Source: Punica granatum
Taxonomy: Eukaryota > Streptophyta > Magnoliopsida > Myrtales > Lythraceae
DNA length: 64,000 nucleotides
Assembly (NCBI RefSeq): GCF_007655135.1
Contig: NW_022204313.1
Coordinates: forward strand, 1-64,000
Reading direction: 5' to 3'
Each line of letters opens with the position of its first letter. Within the stretch, counting starts at the first letter, position 1. This document shows, one piece after another, positions 12,106-23,836 of this stretch. The position numbers and the translations under genes were made by a program. The notes below the pieces were generated by a model. It worked only from the letters and a program-made list of their open reading frames with translations, searched no databases and was not told the origin of the DNA.

Positions 12106-14460
12106 GAGAGACCATATATGTCGGGAATAATAACAAATATTTAGTTTTTGAAGCTTAGCCAATAATTACGCAAATGTTAGCTACGCGTCTGCTGAAAAAC
12201 CAGACTGATGCATACTCCATACAATTCCTCAATCCTCATCTTGATTGGTGATTAAAAAATACACGTCAGATCATTATATTAGATTAATTCGTTTGCATTT
12301 ATCACTTAATTGTTACTCAATAACAGATTATTAATCAGTACAAATACACCTTTTTCGATTACAAATATCTTATACTAATTAAAATCTAATAAAAGTGTAC
12401 GACTAGCCGTCTGTACAAATATCTTATACTAATTAAGCTTACATATATAAATATATATGTATAGTATACAGAGCGTAATAAAATGATTGACTTTGCCATG
12501 TAAAAAACGTGACTCGGCTTATGAACTACATCTATACTATTAGTATAGATTTTTTGTGTCACATTTTATTTTTTAAAATACTCATGATACATTTTTTCTA
12601 ATTAATTATAATTATTATATTTAAAAATTTTAATAATTTTATCAAATAACTTTCAAGTACACTTATTCACTTTCCTCTCTATCGCTAACTCTCTATTTTT
12701 AGTAATCTTGGGGCCAACAGCCCGATCATAGTCTATTTTTCTCGCCCAGCTCCCCTCTTATTTTCCTTTTTTTTTCCTAATAATTTCTCTCTCTTTTGTT
12801 TTTTTTTTTTTTGCGCTTAGCGCAGTTGAATTTGTCTAGTGTTGATATATGGGAAAGAGCTGAAAGCAACTTCGTACGCTCTACCTCTACACCCACATGC
12901 CACATCCAACTCTAGCCAATAATTACCTCGACAAACTGTTTTCTTTTCTTTGTTCTTTTTAATGATAGTTTTCGATGACTTCTAGCCTATATAGAGATAA
13001 TTACAAGAGAAAAATTAGTTAATTATAAAACTACGAGAAGTTTCAGTAATGAAAATAATTTCAAAAGCGCTTAATTTTAATTATGATCGTACCAAACCCG
13101 GTCTTCTCCTCGTATCCCTTTGCCGAGGGAGGGAGTATATCGACATCTGAAATAAGCCACTTGATCCCTTTTTTATTTTTATTTATCCTTTTTCTTTGGT
13201 TGGGATATTATCTTATATGTCGTATATATATATATATTTTTTTAATACTTGTCATTGTCTGTGTCGCATGTAGTTGTATCACTTGCCATGTCTAGTAGAC
13301 GGACACATGGAGCAGCACGAGGACACGTGAGTGAGGAACAAAAAGAGAGACGAATGAACTGATGAAAAGATAACGAATATAAAATGAAATAGAATCCACC
13401 ATTAGTTTCATGTATTGGAGAACGAGATATTTCAGGAAGTTGCAACCGCATTAATATTAATTATGTTTGCTTATTAATTAAATTACTTTTTAATATGTTA
13501 AATTTTATTTAATTATCAATGTAAAATGTAAAATTTAATATTAATTAATCGTTTTTAAATGAAAAGATACTTATTTTTGTAATAATTAAACAAATTATTT
13601 TTAAATTAATATTAATTATTTGGATTTATTGCATCATATACCATAACGTTGACGGATATTCTTAAATCTATCCCATAGTCATTTTTTTGCCACATGTATT
13701 ACAATGTTACTATTTTTGTTTCGCCAACTATCTTCTGGGACTAAATGATGACATCAAATTAGCAACGTTGGGATACTTCAGGCAAAAAATCGACGTTGGA
13801 ATAGATATAATAATATCTGTAGACGTTAGGTTTTACGGTGCAATATACCATAATTATTTTAATATATGAAATTTTAATTTAATAAAAAATATTTAAATAA
13901 GTATTTATTTAACTACATAAATAATAATTTTTGAGTAGAAATACTTTTATATTTAATTAATTTTTATTTATTCTAAAAAATATTTATAATTATCTAATTT
14001 TTGCAAATTCCTATTTTTAAATATGTAATAACGTCAGCCAACGGTGGTGGGGCAATCCACGAAAACTCTTCCTTTAAGAGATTACCACTCCACTGGTAAT
14101 CCACATCCGCACCCATCCTCTACGCAACCGCGAATTGTCGCTTGAATGCCAATGTAGATTACAAAAGCAACGCGGATTCCAGTGAGACCATGCAACCGAA
14201 CTAGGTAACGTGTGGACGCAAGTAATTTAAATGTCAGATTACCAGTAATTCGGAATAGATTACCTCACTCCAAGTTACTTTCCCATAAGCAAACAACTCC
14301 AAATTACTTTCCCATAAGCAAACGACAATGAGACAGATGATGCAGAATAGTGACGTACGTCATCACATCCTGATAATCAAGAAGTTTAAATTTTATATTT
14401 TGTGAAGGTATTTATATATTTTATTAATTATTATTATAATTTATATTTCATTATATTACG
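11150..14460. other. Intergenic AT-rich DNA upstream of the methyltransferase gene
   Basis: Contains a (TA)n run near 12072-12102 and homopolymer tracts, but no supported gene. The short frames here have no domains. Confidence 0.5.
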
Positions 14461-14510
14461 TGATTAGCTCGATGAGGGGCATGAGTATAATTTCAGGGCC
14501 CCCTTTCCCC

Positions 14511-14517
14511 TATAAAT
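14511..14517 (+). promoter_or_regulatory. TATA box of the HMT gene
   Basis: TATAAAT follows a pyrimidine/C-rich block and lies 194 bp before the start codon at 14705. Transcription would then begin near 14540-14550 and give a CT-rich leader of about 160 nt, normal for a plant housekeeping gene. The start site is inferred. Confidence 0.55.
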
Positions 14518-14704
14518 TTGGAAGCCGATGTCCAGGTTGGTTCGTTCATCTTCTCTTCTTCAACTACACCTGTTCTCCGACAAAGCGATACATCAGAGAT
14601 AGAGCCAGAGCAAGAGCATTGTCACTCTTAAAAGCCCCTTCTCCCTCTTTCTCTCCGGCATATCCGTTCAAGCCTTGAAGGGCAAACACCCCGGGCCTCA
14701 ACCG

Positions 14705-17700
14705 ATGGGACTCGGCACCTTAGACACTGCCTCCCCGTCCTTCATGGCGGATTTCCTGAAGCAATGCGGCGGCTGCGCCGTCATCGACGGAGGCTTCGCC
14801 ACCGAGCTCGAGCGCCACGGTGCTAACCTCAACGATCCCCTCTGGAGCGCCAAATGCATCGTCACCTCTCCCCAGCTCGTCCGAAGGGTATTCTTCTCTC
14901 CCCCACATCCTTCCCTGCTGTTCTTTGTTTTTTTTTTTTTAATTATTCTTTTAAAAAAAATTGGGTCGTGTTTCAAATTAATACTCTCTGGTCCTTTAGC
15001 TGTTGCTTCACTTTATACTAATCACTGGGCACTGTGTGCTGGTGTTCCGGCTTGCCCTGTCGTCACTGAACCCACAGCTCCAATTATTCTGCTAGATTAA
15101 ATGATCTTGTGCGGAGGTTTCTTTTAATTGCATCCTGTTAACTTTAGCTTAGTCTTGCCCTTCTGCCATAGAATTTCATCGTGTTCGACGATCAGTGGTT
15201 GGAATTCAGTGGCGTCGGAAAAGGGTCGAAAGTCGTTCCTCCGAGAGTGAGCGGTTGAGCTCGAAAAATCGATCTTTTCTCGTGGCTTTTATGTCATTCC
15301 ATCTATAGCTGTCCTTATCGCTGGATACTGTGTTATGAAGAAGGTCCGATGCTGGAGTTAACAGCATTTTTGGGTAGTTGGCATTTTGCAAGAACCAGCC
15401 AAAGACTGAAAGCGACAACACAAGACCCAACAAAACATAGATAATAGCAAACATAACAAAAAAGACAAAAATATTAATAATATACTCTGCTTCTTCTTGC
15501 ATGCCAGATGTTGCAGTGTGTTTTGTATGCAACATTCCCGGGTGTAGCTTAATATGATTGTATTGAATATTAGAGCAGAGGAAAGGTTTCCACTTTGATG
15601 TCAATAAGCCAATTGATCATATCGTTTATAGGAGAACTAAACTTGTGACGGGAGGCCCATCATCTCAAAGTTCTGGCTTAGTAGAGAAGTGTATGAACGG
15701 TTTGATTGGTGTAGGGCCATAGTTTAGCTCCCTACAGTATGCAGTTGGCCTTAGCTTTTTCCTCTTTTTTTTGGTCTTCTCCTTGAGATCTCATGGACGC
15801 TTATCTCTTCCTACTTTCATGCGTTCTTTTGAGGGGCAGATATGTATTGATGTATAATACTATGGTGGAGGGGAGAGATGGTTAATAGGCTCTGTGGAAT
15901 CATGTGGTCTTATGCTCTATGTCCGCACTCAGTGTTTATTCAATTATATGATATATATGTAACACTTAATGGGAAACTCTTTCCCAGAGTGACGTGGGAT
16001 GACGAGTTTCTGTTGAACTTATCCTCTTGTTTATGGATTCTTTTGGAACTTCATTGGTACCTGTCCTTTTTCATGCAAAGAAATATTATTTATACAAAAT
16101 CTGATGCACTTATTTACTTTTATAAGCGGTTGAAGAATCTTATATATTATTCTTCAGGTTGTTGTCCCTTTCCTGCCACAATATCAGTGTGACAATTGAA
16201 TAATCCTAAAGATAACATTTATGAAAGACAGAGTAAAAATTTCAAATTGCCTCGTGTAGTTGGAAGTAGGATCCGTGATCCCTACAAAAGTTTATGGAGC
16301 TGCTGGCTTTATTCAGTCTTGACTTTCATTGGGAATATAGAATATCGAGAATCAGAATAAATTCCTATGCTTTGTAATGTATGGTCAGTTAACTGCAAAG
16401 TGGATATGTTTTATTTATGGATTATTAATATTTATGAGAACTTGTAACATTCTGGTGAAGCAGATTACGTGTTATATCTGATGAAGTACACCTTATTTGT
16501 TGAGAATGTTTCTGATGAAGCAGATTAAACGGTTTTGGAATTGAAGTTTATCTTTGGAGAAAATAATATACCTGTGTTTTGTTCTTTTCCTTTCACTTAT
16601 TTTGGATGTTGAAAGAACTGATGGGAGTGCCCATCCAGAATTACATGTATGAAAAACATGCAACGGTAGGCAAATTTTTTTATGAAATGTGAATTATATG
16701 TAAGGCTTTAAGGTGCACATAGAATTGCTAGAATTTTCATGAACTCCGTCACAGATGTACCATAATATTGAATCATTGGTTTGCTCAAACATTGCAGGTA
16801 CACTTGGATTACCTCGATGCAGGAGCTAATATAATAATAACTGCATCATATCAGGTAAGATTGTCTGTCTCTACCTGTAATATGATCTGCAAAAACATAA
16901 CAGCTGACAGTGTTGTTTTGTTTATGAGACAGGCCACAATTCAGGGATTTGAGGCCAAGGGCCTGTCTAGAGAAGAATCTGAAGCTTTGCTTCGGAAAAG
17001 TGTTGAGATTGCACTGGAGGCCAAGGAGATTTATAGGGAGAAATGTATCAAAGATTCCATGGATTTCGCTGAAAACGAGAGATTATCTAGATGTCCTATC
17101 TTAGTTGCTGCGTCCATTGGAAGTTATGGAGCTTATTTGGCGGATGGTTCCGAATATAGGTACCCCAAGCCTACAAGGTCACATAGTGAAGTTTATTCGA
17201 TTATGAAATGCTGAGCTAATGTGATGGTTTTCTGTTCTTTGTACTCTCCTTGATTCTGACAACAGTGGGAACTATGGGGATGCCGTTTCTTTGGAAACAT
17301 TGAAGGAATTTCATCGGAGAAGGTTGCAGATTCTGGCTGATGCTGGACCTGATCTACTTGCATTTGAAACTATTCCAAATAAGTTAGAAGCTCAGGTATA
17401 ACTGAACCTGTCATTTAGCTTGTGAACTATTGGCTTATGGTTGCACTATGTGGGATTTATTAAAATGGTAGCAGAATCAACTTATGTTTTTGATATGACC
17501 TTCTGTTTAGATGTACAATATAGTGGTTTAATTACCGAAATTGAGATTATGAGCAGCATTTAGAATAAATGAACCATTACTATGCTGCTAAAAGAAAGTA
17601 TCAGCTTATTTTCTTTGCGGACATCCTGTTGCCTATTTTTTATAATTTAGGGACATCATTCTGATTCTTTATTCTATGGTGTCGAATTACAGGCTTATGC

Positions 17701-19076
17701 TGAGCTTCTTGAGGAAGAAAATATAAAGGTCCCGGCATGGTTCTCATTCAATTCCAAGGATGGAATCAACGTGGTTAGTGGCGACCCAATATCTGAATGT
17801 GCATTGGTTGCGGAATCATACAGGCAAGTTGTAGCTGTGGGTATAAACTGTACCCCTCCTCGTTACATTCATGGACTGATCTCTTCAATTCGAAAGGTAT
17901 GGTCCTCAAAACTTGCCCTATGAAAACCCATCTCTTAATGATAAGAAAAGTTTCACGGTAGGGCTTTATGCAGAAAACTAATGAAATAGAGCGTATGTTC
18001 AAAAACAGAATATAATTTACTATTTCAGTAGGACTTTTCTATTTAACAGATCAATTGCTTATTATGCATTTTGGAGAGAAGCTTAGAGGATCCAGTTGGC
18101 CTCGTTAATTTATGAAAACTAAACTGACCTGTGCCCTTCACTAAAATAAGAGCAACTTTTGGAAATAATTCTTTAGCAGATAACTGGTACTTCTGGTCTT
18201 TCAAAAAAAAAAATGTTCATACGAGAAAAGATGGAATGAGAAAACCACCTTCTTTGCTGCCTTTGGCCTTCATTTTATTGAAGTTGTTGATACCCATCTG
18301 CCCGCTTTTGCACTGAGTCAGATATTTCTAGAATGACTGATAGCTGATGTTACACATTTGCAGAAGATGAAGCCGCATATGCAATTTGTGTGTCTATTGT
18401 TGCCAACTGCCTCTTTTACAGTAATACCTCCTTATAAATTTCCCCTTATAAATCTTTCAGGTTACGTCCAAACCGGTGCTCATATACCCAAACAGTGGTG
18501 AGACCTATGACCCTGAGCGGAAAGAGTGGGTGGTAAGTTTATCGGCTTAAGTTGAAATTCTTTACGTGCTTTTGCTTCGCACTCATCTCTAATCCGAAAT
18601 CAGGCTATCCTCTTTTGGGCATTAATCAATCTTACCTATGACCAATCTATGGTCAGAAAGATTATGCCTGAAAAACTCAGTTCAATAATGGGGGACTGAA
18701 GACGGTTTGCCCAACTTAATATTCCAGTTTTTCTCGGTCTAACCTAGCCTTTAACATAGCCTTTCATTGCACTCTCCAATTGTGTCAAAGGGCATTTCAC
18801 GGTCTATTACTGACTGGTGCTAAATGCAATGTGATTGGAACTAAAAGAGGTTGACTGACTTATCGTTTCTTCTTGTGGCTGCAGCCCACGACTGGGACAG
18901 CGGACGAGGATTTCATCTCGTATGTGGGGAAGTGGCGGGAGGCAGGGGCGTCGCTCTTTGGAGGTTGTTGCCGGACTACGCCAAACACCATAAGGGCAAT
19001 ATCAAGGGCTCTCTCCCAAAAATCATCTGCTCCGACTGCTACTCTCAGCTCCAAGACTGCTGTAACCAACATGTAG
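14705..19076 (+). CDS. HMT2: Homocysteine S-methyltransferase (HMT2-like), seven exons
   Basis: Exons: 14705-14887, 16798-16854, 16933-17159, 17266-17395, 17693-17896, 18461-18532, 18885-19076. All introns are GT-AG and the spliced length is 1,065 nt (354 aa plus stop). The enzyme transfers a methyl group from S-methylmethionine (or AdoMet) to homocysteine to make methionine and is usually cytosolic. Visible features are the N-terminal [17 protein letters not shown] motif, [38 protein letters not shown], and the zinc-binding cysteines in GINCTPPR and near the C terminus in GGCCRTTP. The wording is closest to Arabidopsis HMT2, as I recall that family; orthology is inferred. The ATG at 14705 starts the conserved frame. 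The C-terminal tail of about 25 residues after the catalytic barrel is variable. No disruption is seen. Confidence 0.93.
14888..16797 (+). other. Long intron 1 of the HMT gene (1,910 bp)
   Basis: Bounded by AGG|GTATTC and TTGCAG|GTACAC. It is T-rich and holds no convincing nested gene. A 132-codon antisense frame at 15206-15604 has no recognised domain. First introns of this size in plant housekeeping genes sometimes carry expression-enhancing signals; none can be pinpointed here. Confidence 0.7.
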
Positions 19077-20264
19077 TAGTAACGAGTGATCTGTTGTATC
19101 GCAGTGTTTGCGGCTCTATTATCCTCGTTCTCTGATCTTTCGATAAATGAAATTTTGCTTCAAGTGCATGCCAACTCTGTTCTTCTCCCATCCTCTTTCA
19201 TCAGCTTCTACAGGAACTTCTATGTCAGGACTCATAAGAAAAACAAAGAAAAGGATACTAACATTAAAAGAAATAATTATATAATCTCTAATATTTAAGT
19301 TTAATTTAATTTTTTACTTGGATTGAGCAAAATGGTGGCAATGATAAAGGAGGTTATTGGGGAGGATAGGGATTTTGTTTGGAGTTCCTCAATTTTAAAG
19401 TGGAGTTCCTCAATTTTAAAGTATTAATTTGTGATCCCCTCCCCTCCGTTTCTGTCATTTCAAACAAATGGTAAAAATTACCAAATTGTTTGTATAAATT
19501 ATACTCCTCTCATGAGAATTTTCCGTTTGATCAATGAGAACGTTCTATATACTATATACGTCTTTTGAAGAACTACTTGCTAGGGTTGTATAAGCGATGC
19601 TATATGAAGAAGGAGAAAAAGGAGTGGAAAAAATTGTGTAAGTATTATCATATTTCACTTCTCTATTATTAAGATATGAGTCACATGATAGAACAAATTG
19701 TGCATGTTTTACTTTCGTTGTTATTGAAGAGCGTTTTTAAATTTTAATTGACAAATCAAATTAAAAGATAAAAATGTAAATATCCGTACAACGGGCGTGT
19801 TAAATGGTTAAGTTTATGTACAATATATAATTGTTGAAGCGATCACTGGAAACATTACATGACCTATTTGCCCAAATCAGTACTTTCACTCACCTGCTCT
19901 TCGGCCTGTGAATTTAAACATTAATTCGACTACTAACAGTTATAACATAATTTGTTTTAGCAAATTTATAAAAATCACTACCTGGTACCTATATGTATAT
20001 ATATATATATATAAGCTGAGATAACTCTTCTGAAGGTGCAAAGTAGGACGGAACCTTTCTCAATTGCGTGACATTTTTATTGATCACTAATAAAACTAAG
20101 ACAAATGAGAGAAAATTATGGTGCCATGACATAGAAGCGCGTAAGTCCAGAAATCAACTATGTAACTCAAGAGTCTAATATCAAAAAATAATTTTAAGAC
20201 ATTTGTCTTCAATTAACAATCACTTGGTATACTCGAAAGTTAAAAAGATTTTTTGTTTTTTTTC
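19077..20264. other. HMT 3' flank and intergenic DNA
   Basis: The 3' untranslated region probably lies in the first 100-200 bp (a GATAAATGAA stretch near 19141 could serve in polyadenylation). Further right is AT-rich DNA with a 21-bp direct duplication (GGAGTTCCTCAATTTTAAAGT, about 19380-19422) and a (TA)n run near 19993. Confidence 0.45.
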
Positions 20265-20692
20265 GGGTAAATTGCACTGGTGGTCCAAAAAGTTTTACAA
20301 ATATTTCAATACGGTACAAAAAGTTTTTTTTACTACTTGATGGTACAAAATATTTCAAAGTTGTTTCAGTATAGTACAAACCGTTATCTCGCCATTGACG
20401 CCGTCAAACCAATGCTAATGGTGCAAAACCGGTTTTTGTGAAACGTTACATGATGGTGCAAAATATTTTGAAGTTGTAGTGTAATAGTACAAAATGTTTT
20501 ACGTAAGTTACACGATGGTGCAAAATTTACAGATCTTGTAAAGGACGGCTTAACGGCGTCAATGACGAGATGACGGTTTGTACTATACTGAAACAATTTT
20601 GAAACATTTTGTACCATCAAGTAGCAAAAAAATCTTTTTATACCATATTAAAATATTTGTGAATCTTTTTGAACCACCAGTACAATTTATCC
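20265..20692. mobile_element. 428-bp long-TIR MITE, copy 2
   Basis: It begins GGGTAAATTGCACTGG and ends with the inverted counterpart (CCAGTACAATTTATCC). Its interior is the reverse complement of the element at 3287-3713, so the two copies lie in opposite orientation on either side of the HMT gene. It is flanked by T-rich sequence. Confidence 0.78.
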
Positions 20693-21359
20693 TTTTTTTT
20701 GTCTCAAAAAGTATTAAACACGTCGTACCGACCATTATCTTTTCATCTTTTATTTCCTTTCTCTAAAACCAAGTTTAACGGAAATGCTATAGAAGATGAA
20801 GAGGAGAATGCAGTTATGAACAACATTTGTCGAGATCTTGTACGAGCTTTGATCGCTCTGCTCGAATGATAAAAAATTGATGATCACTTTACTAGTGGTG
20901 ACAACCAACTACTTTTACCCGTCGACAATGGTAATATCAGTGAGGTCGCCGAAACCAGTTGCACCAAAAGTAAATTGTCACAACATGACAACGTTATGCC
21001 CACTAATCTCCACTTTTATTACATACCTCTATCGGCGTGTATGCTTTCCTCCTTATAATTTTTTATTTTGTAAAGAAACTAATGAAGAATAGATAGAAAA
21101 CATAAGAAAAATGAAAAATTAACGGGAAAATGAAAACCTCAACGGAAAATATACAGTTGCTTATAAACAAAATAATTTTGAAAACATATCGTTTATTTTT
21201 AACAATTTTTATTTTTGTTTGTATTTAAGAAAGAAAGTAATATACGTATATATAGATTTTTTAATTAACCCTTATATTATTAGAATAAAAGTATTGACTA
21301 ACCCGGCCATATAGGAGCCCGTCGACTAGTGTAATCTAAAAACTAAAATGCCATGTACG
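20693..21359. other. Intergenic, nothing recognised
   Basis: Only short frames without domains. Confidence 0.5.
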
Positions 21360-21368
21360 GTATATTTA

Positions 21369-22453
21369 GGGTAAATTGTACTGGTGGTCCAAAATGTTTT
21401 ACAAATATTTCATTATGGTCCAAAAAGTTTTTTTTCGCTACATGATGGTACAAAATGTTTCAAAGTTATTTCATGATGGTACAAACCGTCAACTCGAACT
21501 TGACGTCGTTAAGCCGACGCTGACGTGACTACTACGTATCACCTCCTTGCTGACGTGGCCGAAAAATTTAAAATAATTCTAAAATATTTAAAAATTTAAA
21601 ACTTTTAAAAATAATTTAAATTTAAAAACTTTTAAAAATAATTTTAAATTTAAAAACTTTTAAAAATAATTTTAAACTTTTAATTTAAAATTTAAAATAA
21701 TTTTAAAATTAAATTTTAAAATTTTTATAAAATTATTTAAAAAAATTAAAAAAAATTTTAAATTTTAAATTTTTTAAAAATAAAATTTTCAAAATTTTAA
21801 AATAATTTTTTTTTTTCTAAATTTTTACTCTTTTTTTGTATTTTTTTAATTATTTTTTGGGGTATTTATCTAAAATGACCCATGGTTTGTCCGTTTTGTC
21901 AAATCTAGCCCATGTTTTTTTTTATCAAATCTATCTCATGGTTTACTTTTTGCATCAAATCTATCCCGGCTTTATCTTTTCCGTCGACATCTAACGGCCG
22001 TACTGACGTGGCAAGTGTGGCCCACTATCTCTCCACCTGCCACGTCAGCACGACCGTTAGATGTTGACGGAAAAGATAATGCCGGAATAGATTTGATGCA
22101 AAAGTAAACCATGAGATAGATTTGATAAAAAAAAAACATGGGATAGATTTGACAAAACGGACAAACCATGGGTCATTTTAGATAAAAACCCCTTATTTTT
22201 TGTATTTTTTTGGACTTTTTAAAATTTTATTTTCTCTTAAATGACGTGGCGCACTATGATTGGTTCCACGTAATAAAAGTGACACATAGGACGCGCCACG
22301 TCAGCAAAATGTTAACGGCGTTAGGGCTAATTGACGGTTTGTACCATCATGAAACAACTTTGAAACATTTTGTACCATCATGTAGCGAAAAAAACTTTTT
22401 GGACCTTAATAAAACATTTGTAAAACATTTTGGACCACCAGTGCAATTTACCC
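21369..22453. mobile_element. Mutator-like long-TIR element, 1,085 bp, with a nested MITE
   Basis: The ends GGGTAAATTG and CAATTTACCC are terminal inverted repeats of over 100 bp, related to the MITEs at 3287 and 20265. A perfect 9-bp duplication GTATATTTA flanks it (21360-21368 and 22454-22462), diagnostic of Mutator-like transposition. The interior contains an extremely AT-rich stretch (about 21560-21830) and a second element at 21859-22192. There is no coding capacity. Confidence 0.88.
21859..22192. mobile_element. Nested foldback MITE, 334 bp, 9-bp duplication
   Basis: An almost complete palindrome running from GGGGTATTTATCTAAAATGAC to its inverse (GTCATTTTAGATAAAAACCCC), centred near 22030. 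Perfect 9-bp repeats TTATTTTTT flank it (21850-21858 and 22193-22201). It inserted into the element at 21369-22453. The left half of a related copy lies at 59683-59847. Confidence 0.85.
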
Positions 22454-22462
22454 GTATATTTA

Positions 22463-23384
22463 AGGGGTGTGTGCGCAAATTTACAACATTAGCCTTCGAT
22501 TTATTGAGCATATTCGTCAGCAAATTAATCTACCAATTATATGTTTGTTTGAAATCCAGAAATATAAGTGAAAAATCAAATTCAGATTCTTTCATATGAC
22601 GATATATTATTTGTTGGCAGACAAAGTCTACAACAAGACTTTCATGTTTGTTTAATCTAATTAAATACTTAAATTAAATTTTCAGCACTTAATTTTGTTT
22701 TTTTTTTTTCTGGTAATAGGATTTAACTTGTTTGATAAATCAAAGTGAGGTTGATTTTTTAAGTTAGAAAACCCCTTAGTGAGCTAGCAATTTTTTGCTT
22801 GAAACCTACTCATTTTTTTTTGCTTAATTGCTCAGTCAGCCAATTTACAGTGGTATCCCTCAAATTTTTTTTCAAATTTGCAGACCAGGCTCATTTCGCT
22901 CGACACCATTGGAACACTAGAGAGAGAGAGAGAGTATAGTGCACGACTGGGGGGAAGAGGGCGATGGAGGCTCCAATCTCAGCCACCACTGTCTCGAACA
23001 AGGTCACTGGTGACCCCTGAGACAACCAATGACCTTGTCTGGGGCGGTGGTGCACGGAATAGGGCCCCCCCACCGCCCCTCTCCCTCTCCGACGAATTCT
23101 GTCAATCTTCCTTTTTCCATCCGCTCTTATTTTTGTTCCTTTTATGCATTTTATAGCTCTGCAATGTATTTAACTTGAGATTATTTATCATAATCAGATA
23201 GAGTTATATTTTAATTGTTCATCCAATTTTTTTGGCCTGGTCCTTTTTTTCTTGATGTTCCTCCTAAAAGGTCCTGCAGCATCTAATTCTTACATTAAGG
23301 TAACAAATCAAGAAGGTGAGAGAACGAGCGTCCTTGAGATCCCCAAAAGAGCGTACTGCTTTCTATTATTTCCATGATAGATTT
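22463..23384. other. Intergenic DNA left of the large MULE
   Basis: Contains a (GA)n run near 22920-22934 and a GC-rich patch (about 22945-23095) without recognised coding features. Confidence 0.45.
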
Positions 23385-23836
23385 GACAAAATAGACGTTT
23401 TGGTCCCTGAAACATGCTGCTCATGGCAAGTTCATCCCCGAAAGATTTTCTCTGTACTAATTGGTTCGACCGTTTGAAACGTTTGGACCAATTGGTCCTT
23501 CTGTTGGAAAAAACGTTGGTCCCTGGGCAAAAGACCTCTTAGATGCCGTGAGCTTGGTCGCCCTTCTTCTCCTCTTCTCTTCTCGGTTTCCTTGCCTTCT
23601 TCCGATTCAGTGGAGAAATTGCCCCAGCCGGCCGTGAGATTTCTTCCGAGAAGGCCGATTGTTCTCAAGATTTCTTTCGATTCAATTTCTTCTCAAGATT
23701 TCTTCCGAATCAACCGGCCGTGAGAAGCCCAATTGTTGCACATGGGGAGCAGGTTAGTTCAAATCCCTCTAAGAATCCCGATTGTTGCAATGTAATTTCA
23801 GCCGATTGTTTAGTTTAGGTGGTTTTGGTTTGTTTT
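23385..23836 (+). repeat. Left terminal inverted repeat of the MULE
   Basis: Inverted match to 50951-51447 with scattered substitutions and a few indels. It includes the GGACCAATTGGTCC palindrome near 23486 and CT-rich leader-like DNA. By analogy with MuDR it probably carries the transposase promoter. Confidence 0.85.

Noticed and set aside
14675..14704. Upstream TTG extension of the HMT frame
   Set aside because: Not an ATG; the ATG at 14705 starts the conserved protein and the extension has no expected targeting sequence.
15206..15604. 132-codon antisense frame in HMT intron 1, with a hydrophobic stretch
   Set aside because: No domain, no splice or promoter context, and lies wholly within the intron.
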